Below, piece after piece: positions 20,770 to 29,459 of a stretch of DNA of 42,401 nucleotides (within the stretch, counting starts at the first letter, position 1; each line of letters begins with the position of its first letter). A model generated the notes under the pieces. That model was not told the origin of the DNA and ran no database searches. It was given only the letters and a program-made list of their open reading frames with translations. This DNA is from Flavobacteriales bacterium (GTDB lineage: Bacteria > Bacteroidota > Bacteroidia > Flavobacteriales > TMED113): the NCBI GenBank assembly GCA_002701365.1, contig NZUK01000023.1, forward strand, positions 1 to 42,401. The letters are read 5' to 3'. Position numbers and translations under genes: made by a program.

Positions 20770-23700
20770 AATATATAACCCTAAACATAAGGTTCGTATT
20801 GTGACTGCTGCTTCTTTGTTTGATGGTCATGATGCCTCAATTAATATCATGAGAAGAATTTTACAATCTACTGGTTGTGAAGTAATTCATTTAGGACATG
20901 ACAGAAGTGTTGAGGAGATTGTAAACTGTGCCATCCAGGAAGACGTTAATGCGATTGCGATTACTTCTTATCAAGGTGGTCATATGGAGTATTTTAAATA
21001 TATGTATGATTTATTGAAAAAAGAGAATGCAAGTCATATTAAAATTTTTGGAGGAGGAGGAGGAACCATACTTCCAGAAGAAATAGAAGAATTACATAAA
21101 TATGGTATAAGTAAAATTTACCATCCTGATGATGGTAGAGTTATGGGACTTCAAGGAATGATTAATGATCTTGTTTCTAAATCTGATTTTACAATATGTT
21201 CCCAGGAATTTCTTCCTAAGAATAAAGAGATTCGTAATAAAAACAAAAAAGCTATTAGTCGAGCTATTTCTATCTTTGAAAATAATAGCAAAATCGCACC
21301 TAAAATTAATAAGGATATTTCTTCGTTAGCAAAAAAAAGTGATTCATTCGTTTTGGGTGTTACAGGAACCGGTGGTGCAGGGAAGTCTTCGTTTGTTGAT
21401 GAATTAATCAGAAGGTTTTTGCAAGATTTTTCGAGTATTTCAATTGGAGTTGTCTGTGTAGATCCTTCTAAGAAAAAAACAGGTGGCGCTTTATTGGGTG
21501 ATAGAATTAGGATGAATTCTATTGCGGATAGTCGAGTTTACATGAGATCCATGGCAACTCGAAAGTCTAACAGATCTTTGTCGAAAAGTATATTTGATAC
21601 ATTGCTAGTAATGAAAGCAGCCAATTTTGACATCATAATTTTAGAAACTTCAGGTATTGGTCAGTCAGATATTGAAATTGTTGATTACTCAGACTTGTCA
21701 TTATATGTTATGACACCAGAATTTGGAGCGCCTACTCAGTTAGAGAAGATTGATATGTTAGATTTTGCAGACTTTGTTATTCTTAATAAATCTGATAAAA
21801 TAGGTTCTTTAGATGCTTTAAGAGATGTTCAAAAACAATATCAGAGAAATAAGAAATTATTTGATTTGCCATTAGAAAAAATGCCTGTTTTTGGGACAAT
21901 ATCTTCCCAATTTAATGATGGTGGGGTTAATGGATTTTATTTTGAATTGTTAAAGAAGTTGAAATTGCGCGCAAAATATTTTTTTCAAAGTTCTCCAGTT
22001 TTAATAAAAGCTTCAAAATCTTCTACTTTAATTCCTCCTCAAAGAATTAGATACTTGTCTGAGATTTCAGAAATGATAAGAGATTTAGATTCAGAGATCA
22101 CTGCACAGTCGGAATTAGCAGAACTTATTTTTTCACTGAACAATAGCTTAGCATTATTTAAAGATGAAAATATAAGATTAGAAATTCAAAAAAAAATTCA
22201 GACTTTATCATTAAAAATTGGTGATGATGTTTTAAACGATTTAAAATCTTATAAGGGTACTATACTTAATTACAAAGAGGATTTTTTTTCTTATAAAGTT
22301 AGAAACAAAAAAATTGAAGTTTCAAATTTTTATCAATCATTGTCAGGGTCGAAAATACCTATTGTCTCTCCCCCTAATATGAGTTCGTGGAAAGATATTT
22401 TAGTGTGGTTAAGAAAAGAGAATTTTCCAGGTTATTTCCCATATACTTCTGGTATATACCCTTTTAAAAGAGTAACAGAAGATCCCACTAGAATGTTTGC
22501 TGGTGAGGGTTCGCCAGAAAGAACTAATCATAGATTTCATTATTTAAGTTCAGGAATGGATAGTATTAGGCTTTCAACTGCCTTTGATTCTGTAACATTA
22601 TACGGAAGAGATCCTGAGAAAAGACCTGATATCTATGGTAAAATTGGTAATGCGGGTGTTTCTGTAGCTTCAATTGATGATGCCAAGAAGTTATACTCGG
22701 GTTTTGATTTATCTGATCCCACAACTTCAGTGTCTATGACAATTAATGGTCCGGCTCCAATGGTCTTAGCGTTTTTTTTACATGCTGCTATTGATCAACA
22801 ATGTGAAATATATATTAAGAAAAATAATTTAGAATCAAAAGTTGATAAAAAAATTGCTAGTATTTTTAAAAATAAAACTAAACCAAAATATTATGGCAGT
22901 TTACCAAAAGGTCACAATGGATTAGGATTGTATTTATTAGGAGTTTCAGGCTCAGATGTATTAAGTGAAAAAGTTTACTTGCAGATTAAAAATGACACTC
23001 TATCTAAAGTACGTGGTACTGTTCAGGCAGATATTTTAAAGGAAGATCAGGCACAAAATACATGTATTTTTTCCACACACTTTGCATTAAAAATGATGGC
23101 AGATATACAAAGTTATTTCATTGCTAACAAGATTAGAAATTTTTACTCGGTTTCTATTTCAGGTTATCATATTGCTGAAGCTGGGGCTAATCCAATTACA
23201 CAACTAGCTTTTACACTGGCTAATGGTTTTACCTACGTAGAGTATTATTTAAGCCGTGGAATGGATATTAATGATTTTGCTCCGAACTTATCATTTTTCT
23301 TTTCTAATGGAATTGATCCGGAATATGCAGTTATTGGTCGTGTCGCACGTCGAATATGGGCTCGAGCTATGAAATATAAATATAATGCCAATAATCGGTC
23401 CCAGAAATTAAAATATCATATTCAGACTTCTGGCAGATCTCTACACGCTCAAGAAATTGCTTTTAATGATATTAGGACTACTTTACAGGCTTTATATGCA
23501 ATATATGATAATTGTAATTCTTTACATACTAACGCATATGACGAGGCAATTACTACGCCAACTGAAGAATCTGTTAGACGTGCTGTTGCAATACAATTAA
23601 TTATTAATAAAGAATTAGGTCTGGCAAAAAACCAAAACCCTTTGCAGGGTTCATTTATAATTAATGATTTAACCGATTTAGTTGAAGAGGCTGTTTTAAG

Positions 23701-24112
23701 TGAATTTGATAGAATAACAGATAGAGGATCTGTCTTGGGGGCCATGGAAAGAATGTATCAAAGGGGCAAGATACAAGAAGAGTCCATTTATTATGAAACA
23801 CAAAAACATACTGGTGAATTTCCAATTATTGGCGTAAATACATTTTTAAACTCGGAAGGATCTCCCACTATAAAACCCGATACTGTCATAAGATCTACAC
23901 AACGAGAAAAAAACAATCAGATTAAGGAAGTTAACTTATTTAAGGAAAATAATAAAAATGAGTTGCAGGCTTCTAATAGCATATTAGAAGAAGTTGTGAG
24001 AAAAGATGAGAATATTTTTGAGGCGATTATGTCTGTTGCAAAAAAACAGTCATTAGGCCAAATTACTCAAAAATTATTTCAATTAGGTGGGGAGTATCGA
24101 AGAAATATGTAA
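20756..24112 (+). CDS. icmF: Fused isobutyryl-CoA mutase IcmF (B12 domain, G-protein chaperone and mutase)
   Basis: The 1118-aa protein has the full IcmF architecture. An N-terminal cobalamin-binding domain (about 13-145) carries FDGHDASI with axial-ligand H25. A MeaI/MeaB-type GTPase follows, with GTGGAGKSS at 204-212 and NKSD at 344-347. A C-terminal TIM-barrel acyl-CoA mutase starts near residue 530. Two positions that separate isobutyryl-CoA from methylmalonyl-CoA mutases read as IcmF: F581 in TRMFAGEG, where methylmalonyl-CoA mutase has Tyr, and Q767 in [10 protein letters not shown], where it has Arg. IcmF interconverts isobutyryl- and butyryl-CoA, and some members act on isovaleryl/pivalyl-CoA. 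Its ATG overlaps valS by 14 nt; no metabolic neighbours are present. Confidence 0.93.
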   Translation: MSQDKIYNPKHKVRIVTAASLFDGHDASINIMRRILQSTGCEVIHLGHDRSVEEIVNCAIQEDVNAIAITSYQGGHMEYFKYMYDLLKKENASHIKIFGGGGGTILPEEIEELHKYGISKIYHPDDGRVMGLQGMINDLVSKSDFTICSQEFLPKNKEIRNKNKKAISRAISIFENNSKIAPKINKDISSLAKKSDSFVLGVTGTGGAGKSSFVDELIRRFLQDFSSISIGVVCVDPSKKKTGGALLGDRIRMNSIADSRVYMRSMATRKSNRSLSKSIFDTLLVMKAANFDIIILETSGIGQSDIEIVDYSDLSLYVMTPEFGAPTQLEKIDMLDFADFVILNKSDKIGSLDALRDVQKQYQRNKKLFDLPLEKMPVFGTISSQFNDGGVNGFYFELLKKLKLRAKYFFQSSPVLIKASKSSTLIPPQRIRYLSEISEMIRDLDSEITAQSELAELIFSLNNSLALFKDENIRLEIQKKIQTLSLKIGDDVLNDLKSYKGTILNYKEDFFSYKVRNKKIEVSNFYQSLSGSKIPIVSPPNMSSWKDILVWLRKENFPGYFPYTSGIYPFKRVTEDPTRMFAGEGSPERTNHRFHYLSSGMDSIRLSTAFDSVTLYGRDPEKRPDIYGKIGNAGVSVASIDDAKKLYSGFDLSDPTTSVSMTINGPAPMVLAFFLHAAIDQQCEIYIKKNNLESKVDKKIASIFKNKTKPKYYGSLPKGHNGLGLYLLGVSGSDVLSEKVYLQIKNDTLSKVRGTVQADILKEDQAQNTCIFSTHFALKMMADIQSYFIANKIRNFYSVSISGYHIAEAGANPITQLAFTLANGFTYVEYYLSRGMDINDFAPNLSFFFSNGIDPEYAVIGRVARRIWARAMKYKYNANNRSQKLKYHIQTSGRSLHAQEIAFNDIRTTLQALYAIYDNCNSLHTNAYDEAITTPTEESVRRAVAIQLIINKELGLAKNQNPLQGSFIINDLTDLVEEAVLSEFDRITDRGSVLGAMERMYQRGKIQEESIYYETQKHTGEFPIIGVNTFLNSEGSPTIKPDTVIRSTQREKNNQIKEVNLFKENNKNELQASNSILEEVVRKDENIFEAIMSVAKKQSLGQITQKLFQLGGEYRRNM

Positions 24113-24118
24113 TCATAG

Positions 24119-25348
24119 CTATTCGTATTTTTTTGCAAAATTAGATATAATGTCTTTTTCTGAAATCACTTCTTTTTTTAAGTCTGCTAATTTTAATAAA
24201 ATATTTTCTAGAATTATGTCTGGACAAGACGCTCCACTGGTAAGAATGATTTTACAGTTCTTATTTGGAATAAAATTGTGAGTAATAATTTCTCTTTTAG
24301 TCTTTATGTCAAAATGACAAATACTATTATTTAATTGTATTTTTTCTGATGAATTAATAAAATATGTTTTTGTTGTTTCTGACGCTAATTCAACTAAATG
24401 AGTTGTGTTAGAACTGTTATATCCGCCTACAACAATTGCTAAGTCTGTATTATGCTTAAGAAGATTGAGTGTGCTTTCTTGATTCTCATGTGTCGCATAA
24501 CACAGAGTGTCTCTTGTATTTGCGACATATTCGGATGTGTCGTCAGTCTTGTGAATTAGCTGAAATGTATTAGTAAATAAATTTATAATCTCTTGAGTAT
24601 CCGAAGCAAGCATCGTTGTTTGATTCACTACACCTAATTTTTTCAAATCTTGACTTGCATTAAAGTTTTCAGAGTATTTTGAATAAAAATGTTTTTGTAT
24701 CTTTTTTTCATTCACTTCTCCTTTGATAAAATCACATAATAATTGAGCATCATTAATATCTTCTACAATTATTGCAGATCCATGCTTTTTAGCTCTTGAA
24801 AAAGTTGATCTTGTTTCTTCGTGATTAGCAGTTCCATAAATTATAATTGTATAACCTCTCTTAGCAATTTGTTCTAATCGATTCCAGACTTTAGAGACAA
24901 AAGGACATGTTGTATTAAATTCTTCAGTACATATTTTTTTTGTTTTTAGAATTTCTAAGACTTCTAAGCTAGTTCCAAATGCAGGTATAATAACAATATC
25001 GTTTTTCGTAATATTTTTCCAGTCAATTAATTGTGTTCCATTTGTATCCATAATAAAAGAAATGCCATTTTCACGTAAATCTTGATTAACGACTTGATTA
25101 TGTATCATTTGACTTAATAGGTAAATTTTTTTATTTGGATATTTTTTTAGTGCTTGGTAACATATTTCAATGGCATTCTTTACTCCATAACAAAAGCCAA
25201 AATGCCTTCCTAAGTAAATGCTCATGTTATCTAATTCAATAATACTGGGTGATAAATCTTTTTTTCTGGGATCAAAAGTTTCTCGGACCTTCCTAACTTG
25301 TTCTATAATGTTAGAATTATAATATGATGGAACCTTAAATTTTTTCAT
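24119..25348 (-). CDS. ispH: 4-hydroxy-3-methylbut-2-enyl diphosphate reductase (long form)
   Basis: IspH is the last enzyme of the MEP isoprenoid pathway. It is a [4Fe-4S] protein that makes IPP and DMAPP. The three cluster cysteines are C53 in RHFGFCYGV, C148 in TTCPFVSKVW and C375 in SGASCPDIILE. The protein is 409 aa, with about 40 residues before the domain and insertions that make it longer than the roughly 285-315 aa E. coli type, and more like the long cyanobacterial/plant layout. It runs convergent to icmF with a 6-nt gap. A TATATTTG box about 60 nt upstream and a leader hairpin suggest its own promoter. Confidence 0.93.
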   Translation of the reverse strand: MKKFKVPSYYNSNIIEQVRKVRETFDPRKKDLSPSIIELDNMSIYLGRHFGFCYGVKNAIEICYQALKKYPNKKIYLLSQMIHNQVVNQDLRENGISFIMDTNGTQLIDWKNITKNDIVIIPAFGTSLEVLEILKTKKICTEEFNTTCPFVSKVWNRLEQIAKRGYTIIIYGTANHEETRSTFSRAKKHGSAIIVEDINDAQLLCDFIKGEVNEKKIQKHFYSKYSENFNASQDLKKLGVVNQTTMLASDTQEIINLFTNTFQLIHKTDDTSEYVANTRDTLCYATHENQESTLNLLKHNTDLAIVVGGYNSSNTTHLVELASETTKTYFINSSEKIQLNNSICHFDIKTKREIITHNFIPNKNCKIILTSGASCPDIILENILLKLADLKKEVISEKDIISNFAKKYE

Positions 25349-25361
25349 ATAAATTAAATAC

Positions 25362-25391
25362 TTTTTATCTACGTGATAGAACAGATAAAAA
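25362..25391 (-). promoter_or_regulatory. ispH leader hairpin
   Basis: A perfect nine-base inverted repeat flanks a 12-nt loop: TTTTTATCT at 25362-25370 and AGATAAAAA at 25383-25391. On the ispH transcript it begins about 16 nt after the -7 box and ends 13 nt before the ATG, so it occupies most of the predicted 5' untranslated region. It could protect the mRNA 5' end or control ribosome access. The stem is mostly A-T. Confidence 0.45.
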
Positions 25392-25406
25392 TAGTTTAAA
25401 AAATAT

Positions 25407-25438
25407 CAAATATAAAATTAAGTTGTTATATTTGCGAA
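25407..25438 (-). promoter_or_regulatory. Candidate ispH promoter
   Basis: On the minus strand TTCG (25438-25435), a 20-nt spacer and TATATTTG (25414-25407) fit the Bacteroidota promoter TTTG-N19-21-TAnnTTTG with one mismatch in the -33 element. The predicted start near 25401 gives a leader of about 53 nt that holds the hairpin described separately. The box overlaps the region of the divergent rpsA promoter, so the two polymerases would compete for the same DNA. Confidence 0.5.
25427..25434 (+). promoter_or_regulatory. Candidate -7 promoter box for rpsA
   Basis: The plus strand reads TATATTTG, an exact TAnnTTTG match, only 12 nt from the oppositely oriented identical box of ispH. No TTTG is found 19-21 nt upstream, so the -33 element is weak or absent. 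The implied start around 25440 falls at the base of a strong hairpin and leaves a leader of about 115 nt before the rpsA ATG. Confidence 0.45.
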
Positions 25439-25472
25439 CCCGTTTTTTAGATTTAGGTGAGAAAAATGGGTT
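25437..25472 (+). promoter_or_regulatory. rpsA 5' leader stem-loop
   Basis: AACCCGTTTTT (25437-25447) pairs with AAAAATGGGTT (25462-25472), giving an 11-bp stem with one G-U pair and a 14-nt loop. It starts within a few bases of the predicted transcription start, so the mRNA would begin with a hairpin. Known roles of such structures include 5'-end protection and ribosomal-protein autoregulation; S1 represses its own mRNA in gammaproteobacteria. A specific role here is inference. Confidence 0.5.
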
Positions 25473-25556
25473 AATTAATTTATGTTTAATATACTTTCAT
25501 GATTTATTTATCTAAAGTCTCACAAATAAATTTTGAAATACAAAACCATTAAAATT

Positions 25557-27620
25557 ATGGGAAAATCAAAAAAAAATGATGAAAAAGACTTCATTTCATC
25601 AGAAGATAATCAAGAAAAAAAAATAGCTAATAATACTACTAGTTCATCTGACAAATCATCATCTGAGGCCTCAGCCTCACTCAAAGAGCCAGTTACAGAA
25701 GAGCCAGTTACAGAAGAGCCAGTTACAGAAGAGCCAGTTGCAGAAGAGCCAGTTGCAGAAGAGCCAGTTGCAGGCACAGAAAATTCACCATCATCTGAAT
25801 CAGTTGAAGAAATAATTCATGAAGCGCAAGATATTTCTGATATTAAAGAAGAAGAAAAAGTTTCTATTGAAGATTTTCAATGGGAAGACTATGAAAAAGG
25901 TGGTACAAGGTACACCGATAAAGAATATGCAGACCAAGAAGCAATGTATAATGAAACGCTTAGCGCATTGGATGACTCTAAGGTGATGGATGGAGTGATT
26001 GTTGCCCAAACAGATAGAGATTTTATTATCGATATAGGAGCTAAATCTGAAGGCGTGATCTCACTGAATGAATTTAGATACAATCCAGATTTAAAAATAG
26101 GTGATAAGGTAGAAGTTATTATTGATAAGAAGGAAGATAAAACAGGACAATTGGTTCTTTCTCACAAAAAAGCAAGGTCGTTAAAGGCTTGGGATAGGAT
26201 TAATGAAGCTCATAAAGATCAAACAGTAATATCTGGTTATGTTAAATGTCGAACAAAAGGAGGTATGATTGTTGAAGTATTTGGATTAGAGTCATTTTTA
26301 CCAGGTTCACAAATTGATGTGAAGCCAATTAGAGATTACGATATGTATGTAGGTAAAAATATGGATTTGAAAGTTGTAAAAATTAACAATGAATTTAAAA
26401 ACATAGTTGTTTCTCATAAAGCATTGATCGAAGAAGATATTGAGCAACAGAAAAAAGATATTATTTCAAAATTAGATAAAGGTCAAATCTTAGAAGGTGT
26501 TGTTAAAAATATTACTTCTTATGGAGTGTTTGTAGATCTTGGAGGAGTAGATGGTTTAATTCATATTACAGATCTATCTTGGAGTCGAATTCAACATCCA
26601 AATGAAGTTGTAGAATTAGATCAGCCAATTAAAGTTGTTACATTGGATTTTGATGAAAATAAAAGCAGGATTCAATTAGGATTAAAGCAGTTAACTGAAC
26701 ATCCTTGGGAATCATTAGATCCTAATTTAAAATTAGGAGATAAGGTAAAGGCTCATGTTGTAGTTTTAGCTGATTATGGAGCATTTGTTGAAATTATGCC
26801 AGGTGTTGAGGCGTTAATTCACGTATCTGAGATGTCTTGGTCTACTCATTTAAGATCAGCACAAGATTTTCTTAAGCTAGGTCAAGAAATTGAGGCACAA
26901 GTTTTAACATTAGATAGAGAAGAACGAAAAATGTCGTTAGGCATTAAGCAATTATATCCTGATCCTTGGGTGGAAATTGAAAAGAAATATGTAGTTGATT
27001 CTAAGCATACAGGAATTGTGAAGAACTTCACTAATTTTGGTATTTTTATTGAACTTGAAGAAGGAGTAGATGGGTTAGTGCATATTTCCGATTTATCTTG
27101 GACTAAAAAAGTTAAACATCCTGCAGATTTTACGAAAGTGGGTGATAAACTAGATGTTGTTGTTTTAGAACTAGATACCGAGAATAGAAGATTAAGTTTA
27201 GGTCATAAGCAGTTGCAAGAAAATCCATGGGATATTTATGAGACAATTTTCACTGAAGATTCTGTTCATGAAGGAGAAGTGATTAATCTATTTGATAAAG
27301 GCGCTACTATCTTATTTAAGAAGGAAGGCTTAGAGGGTTATATTCCTAAGAGATATTGTATTAAGTCAGATAAAACTAAACTTGAAAAAGGTGATGTTTC
27401 TGAATTTAAAGTATTAGAATTTTCTAAAGATAATAGACGTATTATTGTATGTCTAAAAGATAATATTATTGACTTTGAGGAGGAAGAAAAAAAGAATAAA
27501 AAGAAAGAAAAAGCCAGTGCAAATAGGGCTATGAAAGATGTTCAGTCAAAAATAAATAAATCTACTTTAGGTGATTTAGATGCTTTGTCAGATTTAAAAA
27601 ATAAAATTGATGAAGAGTAA
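25557..27620 (+). CDS. rpsA: 30S ribosomal protein S1
   Basis: S1 (bS1) binds mRNA and unfolds structured start sites on the 30S subunit. From ATG 25557 the protein is 687 aa. Six S1 (OB-fold) domains follow one another, marked by VIVAQTDRDFIIDIGAKSEG, YVKCRTKGGMIVEVFGLESF, NITSYGVFVDLGGVDGLIHI, VLADYGAFVEIMPGVEALIH, NFTNFGIFIELEEGVDGLVH and LFDKGATILFKKEGLEGYIP. About 110 acidic, low-complexity residues precede domain 1, including six copies of EPV(T/A)E. The frame opens from a TTG 24 nt upstream, but the ATG is preferred. pyrR follows after 33 nt. Confidence 0.95.
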   Translation: MGKSKKNDEKDFISSEDNQEKKIANNTTSSSDKSSSEASASLKEPVTEEPVTEEPVTEEPVAEEPVAEEPVAGTENSPSSESVEEIIHEAQDISDIKEEEKVSIEDFQWEDYEKGGTRYTDKEYADQEAMYNETLSALDDSKVMDGVIVAQTDRDFIIDIGAKSEGVISLNEFRYNPDLKIGDKVEVIIDKKEDKTGQLVLSHKKARSLKAWDRINEAHKDQTVISGYVKCRTKGGMIVEVFGLESFLPGSQIDVKPIRDYDMYVGKNMDLKVVKINNEFKNIVVSHKALIEEDIEQQKKDIISKLDKGQILEGVVKNITSYGVFVDLGGVDGLIHITDLSWSRIQHPNEVVELDQPIKVVTLDFDENKSRIQLGLKQLTEHPWESLDPNLKLGDKVKAHVVVLADYGAFVEIMPGVEALIHVSEMSWSTHLRSAQDFLKLGQEIEAQVLTLDREERKMSLGIKQLYPDPWVEIEKKYVVDSKHTGIVKNFTNFGIFIELEEGVDGLVHISDLSWTKKVKHPADFTKVGDKLDVVVLELDTENRRLSLGHKQLQENPWDIYETIFTEDSVHEGEVINLFDKGATILFKKEGLEGYIPKRYCIKSDKTKLEKGDVSEFKVLEFSKDNRRIIVCLKDNIIDFEEEEKKNKKKEKASANRAMKDVQSKINKSTLGDLDALSDLKNKIDEE
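25686..25772 (+). repeat. 15-bp tandem repeat in the rpsA N-terminal region
   Basis: Five complete 15-bp units plus a 12-bp partial one lie head to tail, starting at 25686, 25701, 25716, 25731, 25746 and 25761. The unit is GAGCCAGTTACAGAA in the first three; the others have a single A-to-G change (GTTGCA). Unit length is a multiple of three, so copy-number change keeps frame and adds or removes one EPV(T/A)E pentapeptide. The near-identity of the copies suggests recent expansion by slippage. Confidence 0.95.
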
Positions 27621-27643
27621 AATAGGCATTCTATTTAAACTCT
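27614..27643 (+). other. rpsA-pyrR intercistronic hairpin
   Basis: AGAGT (27614-27618) pairs with ACTCT (27639-27643), and AAATAG (27620-27625) with CTATTT (27631-27636), around the loop GCATT, with a small internal loop. The stem spans the rpsA stop codon and ends 10 nt before the pyrR ATG. It lacks a T-run and so is not a standard terminator. It may mark an mRNA processing site or 3'-end stabiliser that separates S1 from pyr expression. Confidence 0.4.
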
Positions 27644-27653
27644 TGTAATTTAT

Positions 27654-28196
27654 ATGTCATATCAACACAAAATAATTTTAAATTCTAAGCAGTTGAGTCT
27701 GACAATCAATAGATTGTCTTTTGAAATCATTGAGAATTTAAATTTTGATGAAGATGTTGTATTAATTGGCATGCAACCTAGAGGTGTTTTTTTATCAGAG
27801 GAAATACATGCTATTCTTGAAAAGAATACAAATCGAAAAATTAAGTGGGGTTGTTTAGATGCTACATTTTTTAGAGATGATTTCAGAAGAAGAAAGGATG
27901 TTATTATACCTAATGAAACTAAAATAGATTTTTCTCTAGAAGGAGTGCATGTTATATTAATAGATGATGTGTTATTTACTGGTAGATCTATTAGATCTGC
28001 TTTAGATGCCTTGGTCTCTTTTGGTCGTCCAAAATCAGTTGAATTACTAGTTTTAATTGAAAGAAGGTTTAGTCGTGAATTGCCTATCCAGCCAAAATAT
28101 ATAGGTAAATCAGTAGATGTTATTGATAATGAGTATGTTTCTGTAAATTTGGAAAAAAATAATAGTCATGTACTTTTGCTAAATAAAAAAGGATGA
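27654..28196 (+). CDS. pyrR: PyrR-type phosphoribosyltransferase (pyrimidine regulator / uracil PRTase)
   Basis: The 180-aa protein belongs to the type I phosphoribosyltransferases of the PyrR family. The PRPP loop is VHVILIDDVLFTGRSIRSAL, and LIGMQPRGVFLSEEI and GCLDATFFRDDFRRR match PyrR positions. PyrR has uracil phosphoribosyltransferase activity and in Firmicutes binds pyr mRNA to cause attenuation. I do not see a PyrR anti-antiterminator in the 33 nt upstream, so RNA-binding regulation is not supported here. The gene overlaps pyrB by 4 nt (ATGA), which ties it to pyrimidine synthesis. Cotranscription with rpsA is possible. Confidence 0.9.
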   Translation: MSYQHKIILNSKQLSLTINRLSFEIIENLNFDEDVVLIGMQPRGVFLSEEIHAILEKNTNRKIKWGCLDATFFRDDFRRRKDVIIPNETKIDFSLEGVHVILIDDVLFTGRSIRSALDALVSFGRPKSVELLVLIERRFSRELPIQPKYIGKSVDVIDNEYVSVNLEKNNSHVLLLNKKG

Positions 28197-29125
28197 AGCA
28201 TTTAAGTGTTAATAACTTATTAGGTATAAAGGATTTAACAACTAGTGATATTAATTTAATTTTTAATATGGCAGATAGTTTTAAAGAAGTACTTTCAAGA
28301 CCTATTAAAAAAGTTCCTACTTTGAGAGATGTTACCGTTGCAAATTTATTTTTTGAGCCATCTACTCGTACAAGAATTTCTTTTGAATTAGCTGAAAAGA
28401 GATTGTCTGCTGATGTTGTGAATTTTTCTACTGCTTCTTCTTCACTAAAGAAAGGAGAAAGTTTAATTGATACTGCGAATAATATTCTAGCAATGAAAGT
28501 AGATATGTTGGTTATTCGTCATCCACATCCAGGATCTGCAGCATTGTTATCTAATTATGTAAATGCTGCTATCATTAATGCAGGTGATGGAACTCATGAA
28601 CATCCAACTCAAGCTCTTCTAGATGCATATTCTATAAGAGAGAAAATAGGAGATTTAAAAAATAAAAAAATTCTTATTGTCGGGGACATTAAGCATTCTA
28701 GAGTTGCTCTTTCAAATATTTTTTGTTTAAAAAAATTAGGTGCTAAGGTTCGTGTGTGTGGTCCATCAACTTTATTGCCAAAGTATTTAAATAATTTAGG
28801 TGTAGAAACAAGTTTAAACTTAGAAGAATCTTTAGAGTGGTGTGATGTCGCAAATGTTTTACGTATTCAATTAGAAAGACAAGAGCTTAATTTCTTTCCT
28901 TCTAACAGAGAGTATGCAATGTCGTTTGGTCTTACTAAAAAGAAAATAGATCAACTTAGCCATGAAATATTAATTTTACATCCAGGACCAATTAATAGAG
29001 GAATTGAAATAACTTCTGATCTAGTAGATTCATCTCACTCTATTATCCTAGATCAAGTAGAAAATGGAGTAGCTATTAGAATGGCTGTTTTATATTTACT
29101 TGCTGCTAAAATAAAGAGAGTTTAG
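28193..29125 (+). CDS. pyrB: Aspartate carbamoyltransferase catalytic subunit
   Basis: ATCase condenses carbamoyl phosphate with aspartate in the first committed step of pyrimidine synthesis. The 310-aa chain has the carbamoyl-phosphate loop FFEPSTRTRISFE (STRTR at 57-61), the HPTQALLDAY motif (HPTQ at 137-140) and the C-terminal LHPGPINRGIEI loop. The length is typical for a catalytic chain. No pyrI regulatory chain is nearby. It overlaps pyrR by 4 nt, and the next small gene begins 2 nt after its stop, so these form one translational unit. Confidence 0.96.
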   Translation: MKHLSVNNLLGIKDLTTSDINLIFNMADSFKEVLSRPIKKVPTLRDVTVANLFFEPSTRTRISFELAEKRLSADVVNFSTASSSLKKGESLIDTANNILAMKVDMLVIRHPHPGSAALLSNYVNAAIINAGDGTHEHPTQALLDAYSIREKIGDLKNKKILIVGDIKHSRVALSNIFCLKKLGAKVRVCGPSTLLPKYLNNLGVETSLNLEESLEWCDVANVLRIQLERQELNFFPSNREYAMSFGLTKKKIDQLSHEILILHPGPINRGIEITSDLVDSSHSIILDQVENGVAIRMAVLYLLAAKIKRV

Positions 29126-29127
29126 TC

Positions 29128-29442
29128 GTGAATATTATTAAACAGGATTCTTATGTGATTTTGGAGATGAATAATGATTCGAGTTGGAATACATTATTTA
29201 ACTTTCTTACTAATAATAATGTCATGTCGAGTGTTATAATTAATCTTCTAAAATCGGATCTTGATACAGACGAAGTTGTTTTAAAGTTACTTCCATTTCA
29301 TTTAAATTGGGAAAAACGAAATAAAACTTTTATCTTGGTTTCGAACATTGGAAGAAATATATCAAATCAATTGGTTTTGATTAAAACATTAGAAGAGGCT
29401 ATTGATTTCTTTCACATGGAACAACTAACTAGAAATATTTAA
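29128..29442 (+). CDS. Small STAS-like protein of the pyrB-rnz neighbourhood
   Basis: This 104-aa cytoplasmic protein starts with GTG 2 nt after pyrB. From memory it resembles short flavobacterial proteins encoded next to ribonuclease Z, with a STAS/anti-anti-sigma-like pattern of alternating strands and helices. The strand YVILEMN (about 9-15), the strand-helix segment near KRNKTFILVSN, and the C-terminal TLEEAIDFFHMEQLTRNI are the most recognisable parts. No serine-phosphorylation motif typical of SpoIIAA is evident. No function is established. In relatives rnz appears to follow directly; here a secreted-protein gene lies between them. Confidence 0.6.
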   Translation: MNIIKQDSYVILEMNNDSSWNTLFNFLTNNNVMSSVIINLLKSDLDTDEVVLKLLPFHLNWEKRNKTFILVSNIGRNISNQLVLIKTLEEAIDFFHMEQLTRNI

Positions 29443-29459
29443 TTTAAAAAAATACAATT

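Noticed and set aside
20756-24112. Methylmalonyl-CoA mutase
   Set aside because: The inserted G-protein domain and the Phe (TRMFAGEG) and Gln ([10 protein letters not shown]) at the substrate positions identify IcmF instead.
25533-25556. TTG start adding eight residues to ribosomal protein S1
   Set aside because: The ATG at 25557 follows an A-rich stretch typical of starts here, and the extra residues (KYKTIKI) have no counterpart I know in S1.
25686-25772. CRISPR-like repeat array
   Set aside because: Units are contiguous without spacers and in frame within rpsA; it is a coding tandem repeat.
27621-27653. PyrR-binding attenuator upstream of pyrR
   Set aside because: The 33-nt gap has no PyrR recognition loop and no terminator with a T-run.
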